DNA from: Tetmemena sp. SeJ-2015
Taxonomy: Eukaryota > Ciliophora > Spirotrichea > Sporadotrichida > Oxytrichidae
Direction of reading: 5' to 3'
Length of the DNA stretch: 10,198 bases
Assembly: GCA_027382625.1 (NCBI GenBank)
Contig: JAJKFJ010025131.1
Span: forward strand, 1 to 10,198
Within the stretch, counting starts at the first letter, position 1; the number at the start of each line of letters is the position of its first letter. Both the position numbers and the translations under genes were made by a program. Shown here piece after piece: positions 1-6,371 of the stretch. The notes under the pieces were generated by a model. The model was not told where the DNA came from. It saw nothing but the letters and a program-made list of their open reading frames with translations, and did not search any database.

Positions 1-2
1 AC

Positions 3-1297
3 TCTAATTAATCAATAAACTAATCTGTAGTAAAGGAAGATACTTAGGGTGACAAGATGTTAAAGAGTCTGTGTAGAAAATACAACCTCAAGTTTGATAG
101 TCAAAAGCACAAGCACAATTCTAATTCCATGGTCCTAAACTCTAAAATGCCTTTGGAATAGCAAACCTAGATTCAGTAATAGAGACCTTCTATTTTAAAG
201 TAAAATGTTGGAGCCTCTGTTAATTAAGCTGATCCAAACTATCAAATTATAGACAATTTACAATTAATATTTTCATTTAAAGAGTTGAATCCTCCTTTGG
301 AAAAGTTTAAACTCACAATTTGCTTTACTCCCCTAAGGCTTAATAGCACCAAAAATTATCACTTTAATAGAGCAACAGCTATCAACCCAGATCACCTAAA
401 AATATTTTCGAACAGTCTACTACTGCTACTTCTAGAAAAGAGAGAATTTTAACTTCGCCTAAAGTTGAGAAGAAAGAAATAAACCAAGTTCTTAAGTACT
501 CTTCTTCTATTTAAGGGAGCAGCTATAGATTAAAAAGTTATGAGAAAATGAGGCTGCTTTCATCTTCAGCGTGCGAGAATAAAATTTAAACTTCAATCCT
601 GAAAGCGAGTTCAGCTTTTCCTGCTTCATAATTTTCTCCCAAGCAAAACTATACATCATAAAACAAGAACAAGACAAATCTAAGTACATTAGAGTCATTT
701 AGGCAGGCGAATTCATCCTCAAACATGGAAATCCAAAAGTTCAAGGGTGACAGGGAGTCTCAAAACTTTGATAGTTTAAGAAGTGACAGCAATAAAAAGA
801 AGAGTCTCAAAATATAGACTAGACCTTATCCCTATGAACTCAAGAAAACATTGTCAAAGACAAGAGATCAATAGCTATTGAGGGAATTTAGTGTGTCTCC
901 TACATCTAATCCTATCAAGTAAATGAATTAGAGATACATGCTCTAGAAGAAGTAAGCTTATCAAAAGCTTAATGAAACTGAGCAAAGAAAAATAATGAGT
1001 TCAAAGCTATCAAGTCATGAAACTATGAGCAGTTTCTAAAGCACTTCATTTGCATCAGCATATCAAACCTAATCTAGCAAGATTAAATCTCCTCAACTAA
1101 AGAAGTAAAAATAGGGCGATTAGGACTTATTTAAAAAAATATTTACTTTTTGAAAAATGACAGTCCAGTTAAATGCTTACCTTAATAGAACATAATTATG
1201 AACTCGAAGCATTAAAAATAAGACTCCAAGACTAATGTTAATCATTATTTATATGATAAATTTTAAATTCAACTCTTTGGTAGTTAATTGTCTATGA
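3..1297 (+). CDS. Ser/Gln/Lys-rich hypothetical protein, 5' partial, interrupted by three IESs
   Basis: I do not recognise this protein. The frame is already open at base 3 with no in-frame TGA before it, so the 5' end is probably outside the window; the first in-frame ATG is at 57. With TAA/TAG read as Gln, the frame runs 3-252, continues after a 62-bp IES (pointer ACAATTT), then after a 20-bp IES (ACTT) and a 46-bp IES (GTTAAT), and stops at TGA 1295-1297. That gives about 388 residues. The product is hydrophilic and low in complexity, rich in Ser, Gln, Lys and Asn, with no signal peptide or membrane span, and looks largely disordered. Alternative ends: if the 20-bp IES is not removed, TGA 1151-1153 closes the frame. 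The tail lies antisense to the end of the minus-strand gene. Function unknown; coding status is well supported by continuity across the three junctions. Confidence 0.72.
253..321. other. IES, 62 bp, pointer ACAATTT
   Basis: The 7-bp direct repeat ACAATTT lies at 253-259 and 315-321. Removing one copy plus the AT-rich interval (62 bp, 2 mod 3) moves the coding frame from phase 0 to phase 2, where a long Ser/Gln-rich frame continues. Without removal the upstream frame soon leaves its coding-like composition. Confidence 0.85.
1125..1148. other. IES, 20 bp, pointer ACTT
   Basis: ACTT at 1125-1128 and 1145-1148 flanks an A/T run. Removing 20 bp (2 mod 3) skips the TGA at 1151-1153 and joins to a hydrophilic Asn/Lys/Gln-rich frame. 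The pointer is short, so this is less certain than the longer ones. Confidence 0.6.
1237..1288. other. IES, 46 bp, pointer GTTAAT
   Basis: GTTAAT at 1237-1242 and 1283-1288 flanks a very AT-rich 40-base interval. Removing 46 bp (1 mod 3) brings the plus-strand gene to a TGA at 1295-1297 within three codons. On the minus strand the same segment lies at the poorly resolved 3' end of the convergent gene. Confidence 0.6.
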
Positions 1298-1798
1298 AAA
1301 TTGAGGCTTTGCCATCTGTTGATGTTGTAACTTTTGTAGTGGGCTTGAGTACAACTCTTATTTTCTTTAACCTTGGAAATAATTCAAGAAGTTCCTTTTC
1401 TCCTTCATCCTGGGTGTTATTGCTTTATGCTTTGCTATCGGACTCTTAGATTTATGGATAGACCCTCCAAACGCCTTTTCAAGAAGCAACTATCTTTACG
1501 TAAGAGAGTTATCATATTGGCTTTGGATTGATCTTTTAAAGCTTTTATCTTGTGGGAGTAAATGAGGTGCTCTCTCCTCATGAATTTGAGATTAACTGAG
1601 TTCCTCCACTTCAACTGTGTCTCCTTTGCTGTTGAAATAGTTGGGCACTTGTTCTAAATACAGTTTATATTCTGAATCAAGTTTACATTAGTTGGGAGCA
1701 TCTTCCTCAAAATCCTAGAGATTTAGGGTCTCATAAATTGGATTGTATTCCTCTTCTTGAGTTTGCTTATCTCTATTATGGTTTCTTTGTTGCTGCAT
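1283..1798 (-). CDS. Hydrophilic hypothetical protein, minus strand, 3' end unresolved
   Basis: I do not recognise this protein. The ATG is at 1798-1796 on the minus strand, just below an AT-rich stretch, and the product opens with a Gln-rich stretch (MQQQRN). With TAA/TAG as Gln the frame is open for about 172 codons down to the GTTAAT repeat at 1283-1288. The protein is charged and rich in Gln, Lys, Glu and Ser, with no membrane span, and looks largely disordered. No IES is needed in this stretch. Below 1283 the frame stays open, with or without removing the 46- and 20-bp IESs, until a TGA at 1057-1055. That extension is antisense to the convergent gene and turns unusually hydrophobic, so I do not trust it as coding. 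The true stop, or a further rearrangement, is not resolved. Confidence 0.65.
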
Positions 1799-2140
1799 TG
1801 GCAAATATATTTTTAATTTCTTAATTAAATTTTATTTCTTTCACCATTTCAAAATATACTAATTATTTGTTTTATATAATGTGCACACCACTTCAAATAA
1901 AGAATTGAAAAATAAATAATCGGAATCCCAGATCCATCAAACCCCTCTCAGTTGTCACCAATTCAGTCCCTCCTCCAAGTTGCTCAAATCCTTCAATAAA
2001 TTTCCTTGACCCTCTATAATTTCAATAATACCCGTATTCACATTCAATCAATCTACATCTCAGTTATCTCCTGATTAAATAATAAAAATGAGGAGAATTA
2101 TAATTAATAATTATTACAGAAGTAGTAGAATAAAAAAACA
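1799..2140. promoter_or_regulatory. Divergent intergenic region (342 bp)
   Basis: This lies between the ATG of the minus-strand gene (1798) and the ATG of the PRELI-like gene (2141), so it should hold both start regions. Bases 1800-1920 are very AT-rich. Bases 1921-2075 are strikingly poor in G and rich in C/T/A on the plus strand. I see no recognisable promoter motif. An upstream ATG at 2088 opens a 29-codon frame that overlaps the 2141 start out of frame and stops at 2177. Confidence 0.5.
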
Positions 2141-2623
2141 ATGTCCGGATTTAGATTTGAGACCTACGAGAACGTGATTACCAAGCACACGCTCTCTAAT
2201 GTCCACTGGACTCAGGCAGCAAGAGCAGCCATGGGACAACACTTGGACAAGGCAGATTGGACCATCGCAAGCGTGAGACAGATCAATGATCACACCCTCG
2301 AGATTATCAAGAGAAAGGCAGTCAATAAGAATCTCTGCTACAAGTGGGGAGCTGACTAACAAGGAGTCTTGGAGAGAGTAGTTATCGACAGAGAAGAGAA
2401 CTCAGTCGCCATTGACAGATTTGACATTAACTGGAAGGTGCAAACACCCTTCATGGGAAGAAGAGACTTGTTCATGCCCGCAAGAAGACTAGAGAATGGA
2501 CTTGATTTCATCAGGCACGACTTCTGGCTCTTCAAGCTCCTTAAGTTCAACTCTCAGGCTTGCAGCGGCTTCTGCGCATGGACCTACCAAAGAGCTTTCA
2601 AGAAGCAAGAAGCCTTCAAGTGA
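2141..2623 (+). CDS. PRELI/MSF1-like small protein (tentative)
   Basis: This is a 160-residue protein with one in-frame TAA (2357-2359, Gln) and a TGA stop at 2621-2623. The start is the first ATG of the frame, preceded by an A-rich stretch typical of ciliate starts. The layout recalls the PRELI/MSF1 fold of mitochondrial intermembrane-space phospholipid carriers: an N-terminal segment with an early Trp (about residue 26), a middle strand ending in KNLCYKW, then VLERVVIDREENS, matching the family's pattern of a conserved Glu-x-x-x-x-Asp strand, followed by an Asp-Ile-Asn-Trp strand. The match is by eye and weak, and the C terminus does not clearly show the family's final helix. It needs no IES, and its codons are more GC-rich (AAG, CTC, GCA, GAG) than those of its neighbours, suggesting high expression or different constraint. 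The coding call is strong; the family call is not. Confidence 0.8.
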
Positions 2624-2660
2624 GGAGTAGTAGAGAGCGTTTGCTAATCGCAAAAATTTC

Positions 2661-2704
2661 AAATGGAGTTCACTTGGGTTAAGTTAATCTACTGAAGTCC
2701 ATTT
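2661..2704. repeat. Imperfect inverted repeat downstream of the PRELI-like gene
   Basis: Arms 2661-2674 (AAATGGAGTTCACT) and 2691-2704 (ACTGAAGTCCATTT) pair at 12 of 14 positions around a 16-base loop, 38 bases past the TGA. It could form a hairpin in the 3' UTR or mark a 3' processing region. Its role is unknown. Confidence 0.55.
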
Positions 2705-2854
2705 CTTATTTAAATTGTTAATTTTAATGATCTAAAATCCTCTCTCTCTTCACTTTAATATAAGCAGTCATTGCTTATTAAAATTTACGCTTGTCGTTTC
2801 TTCTATTCTAATTTGTATAGAATTTTACAACTTAATTATAATAACTAAGTTCGA

Positions 2855-5800
2855 ATGTAAAGATTCTCCTCAGTTGCCTCCTTGAAATAAAACTCTTAGG
2901 CCTCTAATTATGGAGTATCAGACCACGCGCCCACTCATCTCCAAATTCCTTAAACTGCTCGCAATCTGGAACTTAATCCACTCATCACTACTAAGTCCAT
3001 CGCTAGCTAGCAGACACCAGGTGGGTAGCAGTCTATCTCTCAGATCTTGAAACTTCCTCAAACTGGGAGCAGAATGAACACGGATTTGGTGTATTCATCA
3101 CAACAGCAATAAAGACAAGGCTCAGAGCTCAATAGGAGATTATAATTGCAAAGAAGGTAAAATGGAGGAAGTGGGGGCAGCATGGGAGGAGCCGCAAGTG
3201 CTCTAGGCATAGTGAAGCATGTGAATTTCCAAGAGCAGATGTTTAACAGCACTGCAGCAGCAACCATGACTTCTCAAACTTCAAGGTAAGAATAAGATGA
3301 GTCACTCACTCTCAGCTTTGATTTAGAGGAATAACCCATCAAGTAGATGTCAAAAATCTAGTTACTAACCATACTGCAAGGGCCACTCCATTAAAGAGGT
3401 AAGGTATATCACAGTAAATAAACTTTAATAGCACACTGAATGGGTTTGGAACTCAGTCCTATGCGGATTTAAAATTTTCTACAATCACCAGCGCAACAGA
3501 TAGAATCCATTTTCCCAAGCAACTGCCTTCGTTGAGGAACTAAGAATTCAGATCAGTTTCCAGGATTGCCAGGCTGACTGAGTCCTAGAACAGGGAGCTA
3601 AAGCAAGAACTGAATGATCTAGATAACATCTGCTACGAAAGAGATAGCATCGCCACTGGAGCGAAATCGCTTAAGAATATTGATCCAAAGAGAATATTTT
3701 ATCATAGTAAAGTTTGGATACTTTATTTATAGAGAATAATGCACGAGACTGACTAGGGTTTTAAAATATTAACAGCTAGGTTGAACAAGGTGGTCTATTC
3801 TCTGGGAACACAGAAGTTAGATCTGCAACAGGACTACTCCTTCACTCTCAAGCCACACAGTGGGATGTATTGCTACATCTACACTCATTCAAAAGAGACA
3901 CCCCTCTATGTTTACATTAGAAAATAAATAGAAAATCAGCATCTAATTATCTACCACTATAGTTTATACATTTACTTATATTTTTTAACTCAAAAATCCA
4001 TAAGACCCCTGACTTTGAAAACAATTAGGGATTTTCCAAAAACTAGAAGGTAATATTGTGTTTTTTACAATAGCTTTATTTCCCTTTATTATTTAAGCTA
4101 TTTACTGATAATCACTGAGTACAACGATCCATACTTTTAAAGCGACTACTTGTACCTGGGAATTTTCTCAGATACTGGTTGCTCCTTTCAAATCAGCTAC
4201 ACTTTCAAAAATGACATACCGATTAAATAATATGGCTCACCAAAGATCAAAGCCCATAAGAAAAAGAAGAGGCACACCGAGCCTTTTAAACCTTTCCTAA
4301 TTATATACAGAATTTTTCTTCTTTATCTTAAACCTCATCCATTGGACTTCTTGGAGGATGAAAACGATCCAGAGTAATAACAGGAGCGAAAGAAGCACCA
4401 CCACGATTATTTCAAGAAGAGGATTGAAGCCATAATTTCAGACGGGAGAGTGCTCAAGCAATTTATGGGAAAGATAAAGGACATCAAGGACAAGCGACTC
4501 AAATCACAGATTGTTAAGAGACAGCAAACTAAAGAGAGGGAGAGTTAAATGGCTTCGCAGTATCAAATAAATAGACTTAAAGAGCAACAATAGAACTCTT
4601 AGGCAGCACTTCAGTAGTCGCAAATTAATGGTAGTCAAAATTTTGATACACTCTTTCATTATATTTCAATAGATATTTTATTGATACTTCTCAAACTATG
4701 CTATTCTGGAACAATAGCATTCTTTAACTAAAATCCTATTTGCTTATTCTTTAAGAATCAAAGTTCGGCACTCTAAACTCCACTAAACTAGAGTTGAAAA
4801 TTTAGCAGACTTTGGAGAGAAAGCAAAAACTGGACGAAGAGGATTTCAAGAAGAAGATATTTCTAATGAATAGGAGAGAGTATCTCAAAGACGTGAAACA
4901 AATGGAGACTTAAAGAGCCATCAAGTCACTTACACATTAAACCAGAAATAGAAGTTGGCATACTATCGCCTGCCTGCATCAAGCCTTGCATGTTTACCAG
5001 ATTCTCTTTTAGAGTTCTATCTTATTTGACTTTTTTCTTTTAGGAGAAGAAACAAAAGAAACTGCTCTAAATAAAGAGAGTGGAAAGTCTATTGAAGATT
5101 CAGAGGATGATAAAGAGAGGACTCAGAGCTAGAGCTTAAGACTTTAAGCAAAGATAAACGCAGCTGATCTAGAGATCACCCTCCATCTTATTTACTTTTT
5201 AAATTTCTTTTTGAGATGCCTTACTCTGGAGGGTTTCTTAATGCACGACACTCAGGCGCAAAAGGCTTAGAGGATTATGTTAGATGTGATAAGAAACACC
5301 TCTGAGAAGTACTACTTGAAGCTGAGAATGATCCGCTTCCATCAAAACATCCAGAAAGTGTAGCAGTATATAAGGAACTCAGCTCAAAAGAAAAGGGCGA
5401 GAGAGAAAGCACTAATGCAAACTTACAATGATTATGCCACATGTCTGGAGGAGATGAACAGCCCGAGTGCATTGGCTGCTGCTGAACTTGCCTAAGGCAA
5501 GAAGAGATCCATGGCTGGTGCCTAATAGAAAAAAGTACAGCCCATTCAAATCAACTACTTGGAGGCTGCTGATAAAACTAGACTGAGACACATCAAGAAT
5601 TTCATCACACTCAAGGAACTCACTTTTCTCATTGAGAATAAATTAACAAATGTAACTTTGAAACTTATTGAGTACTATAAATGGAGTGTGATCTACAATA
5701 AGAAACTCGTGAGAGTGGAGCTGATTAAGACTTTACTGCAAAGGCTGACTGACATATAATCACTGATTGATTTGGAAAATAAGAAGCTAACTGAGTTTAA

Positions 5801-6239
5801 CATCTATCAACAACTCATCCTCATTAAAAGACCTAGCGAGTCCAAGAAATTGCCATCTAGCGGTGTTAAAACCATTAAAGATAATTTATAATTGTTTGTT
5901 TCTCAGCATGATGCCAGACTAAGCGTTTCTTCTTAGCCTTCATCAGCCGAGGGTTTGAGGTTTAACAACGTTTGGAATTCGATTCAGAACCTAAAGAATA
6001 TCTAAGACGAGGAGTACATAGCAGAGATAAGTACTTTGCTTTCTCTGGACCCTGACTTGGTCAGGAATATTCCCTCTGAGATGATTAAGAAACCTAGATT
6101 ACTCATATGCTAGAATTTGAATTAAAATAAATTCACCAATCTTATTTTGAAATGAGGGATAGTTCCTACAAATGAAGAACTATGGCAACTCTTTTTGCGT
6201 GTTTACAACATTGGCGACCTTGATGTTCACTACCTTTGA
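2855..6239 (+). CDS. Large coiled-coil protein with IQ-like motifs, interrupted by twelve IESs
   Basis: I do not recognise a family for the whole protein. The ATG at 2855 opens a frame that, with TAA/TAG as Gln and twelve IESs removed (469 bp in all), runs to TGA 6237-6239 and gives about 971 residues; the phase bookkeeping closes exactly. Order: residues 1-150 are low-complexity Ser/Gln/Ala with a Gly patch (GGSGGSMGG). Around 220-240 is a short charged coiled coil. About 290-385 is a beta-rich segment with aromatic strands (SGMYCYIYTH, YLYLGIFSDTGCSFQISYTF), loosely like a PPC/jelly-roll domain. After 390 come long Lys/Glu/Gln-rich helices. IQ-like calmodulin/centrin-binding motifs are visible as IQRMIKRG near 636 and VQQYIRNSAQK near 709. 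No signal peptide or membrane span remains once the IESs are removed; several apparent hydrophobic stretches lie inside IESs. The start is the least certain part, since a later ATG at 3074 is possible. An axonemal or basal-body role is only a guess. Confidence 0.78.
3340..3380. other. IES, 37 bp, pointer CAAG
   Basis: CAAG at 3340-3343 and 3377-3380. Removing 37 bp (1 mod 3), together with the next 22-bp IES, joins the N-terminal region to the next coding block through IKGHSIKEVRYITLNGFG. The interval also mimics a GT-AG intron (3343-3380). Confidence 0.72.
3410..3435. other. IES, 22 bp, pointer CACA
   Basis: CACA at 3410-3413 and 3432-3435. Removing 22 bp (1 mod 3) restores the frame after the upstream 37-bp IES and avoids the TGA at 3436-3438. 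The coding frame downstream is unambiguous. Confidence 0.7.
3689..3738. other. IES, 42 bp, pointer AGAGAATA
   Basis: The 8-bp repeat AGAGAATA lies at 3689-3696 and 3731-3738. The 42-bp unit is a multiple of 3 and has no TGA, so it hides in the frame as an odd aromatic insert. Removing it gives NIDPKRIMHETDQGFK. Confidence 0.82.
3936..3992. other. Probable IES, 54 bp, pointer TCA
   Basis: TCA at 3936-3938 and 3990-3992 bounds a very AT-rich tract that otherwise encodes an abrupt Tyr/Leu/Ile run. Length is a multiple of 3. Removal gives a smooth YIRKQIENQKSIRPL. The pointer is only 3 bases, so the exact ends are uncertain. Confidence 0.5.
4054..4102. other. Probable IES, 45 bp, pointer TATT
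   Basis: TATT at 4054-4057 and 4099-4102; removal gives KTRRQYLLIITEYND. Competing readings are AGCT (4072-4075/4096-4099, 24 bp) and a GT-AG intron of 48 bp (4051 is just inside its donor). All keep the frame, so the boundary is unresolved. Confidence 0.5.
4286..4335. other. IES, 42 bp, pointer TTAAACCT
   Basis: The 8-bp repeat TTAAACCT lies at 4286-4293 and 4328-4335. The 42-bp unit keeps the frame and would add a membrane-like Ile/Leu/Phe run. Removal gives a hydrophilic EPFKPHPLDFLEDEN. No GT donor exists here, so an intron does not explain it. Confidence 0.85.
4643..4687. other. IES, 38 bp, pointer TTGATAC
   Basis: TTGATAC at 4643-4649 and 4681-4687. Removing 38 bp (2 mod 3) moves the frame from phase 1 to phase 0, the frame of all downstream coding sequence up to the next shift. 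Confidence 0.87.
4719..4754. other. IES, 27 bp, pointer ATTCTTTAA
   Basis: The 9-bp repeat ATTCTTTAA lies at 4719-4727 and 4746-4754. The 27-bp unit keeps the frame. Removal gives FWNNSILQESKFGTLN. Confidence 0.83.
5006..5043. other. IES, 31 bp, pointer CTTTTAG
   Basis: CTTTTAG at 5006-5012 and 5037-5043. Removing 31 bp (1 mod 3) shifts to a Lys/Arg/Gln-rich frame that carries an IQ-like motif and runs to the next IES at 5172. Confidence 0.85.
5172..5217. other. IES, 41 bp, pointer GAGAT
   Basis: GAGAT at 5172-5176 and 5213-5217. Removing 41 bp (2 mod 3) returns the frame to phase 0 and avoids a TGA at the 3' edge. There is no GT between 5160 and 5215, so a spliceosomal intron cannot do this. 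Confidence 0.88.
5631..5672. other. IES, 36 bp, pointer ATTGAG
   Basis: ATTGAG at 5631-5636 and 5667-5672. The 36-bp AT-rich unit keeps the frame without TGA. Removal gives ELTFLIEYYKWSVIY. Confidence 0.75.
6105..6161. other. IES, 54 bp, pointer ATA, containing an in-frame TGA
   Basis: ATA at 6105-6107 and 6159-6161. Removing the 54-bp unit deletes the in-frame TGA at 6153-6155 and joins PRLLIVPTNEELWQLF in the same phase. The pointer is only 3 bases, so its ends may differ. If not removed, the gene ends at 6155. Confidence 0.6.
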
Positions 6240-6371
6240 AGAATTAGAAGTAGAAAGAAGAAGATATGAATTGTTTTATAAGAATCAATAACCTTCAAAT
6301 TAAATAGACTATTAGAAATTTAAATCCTATTAATTTGTGTGGAGTTTGTTTGAATTTGAATTAAATTTAAA

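Noticed and set aside
507..698. Minus-strand open frame of 63 codons
   Set aside because: It lies antisense to the Ser/Gln-rich plus-strand gene, whose frame stays open across it under TAA/TAG = Gln.
3058..3267. Minus-strand frame rich in Leu, Cys and Pro
   Set aside because: Shadow of the Gln/Gly/Ala-rich N-terminal part of the large plus-strand gene; composition is atypical for the other genes.
6116..6151. 30-bp IES bounded by TTTGAA
   Set aside because: A perfect repeat, but removing it leaves the in-frame TGA in place, so it does not explain the coding tail.
6153..6155. Selenocysteine or programmed readthrough at an in-frame TGA
   Set aside because: No selenoprotein-like context or visible SECIS-type hairpin; an IES covering the TGA is simpler and matches the rest of the window.
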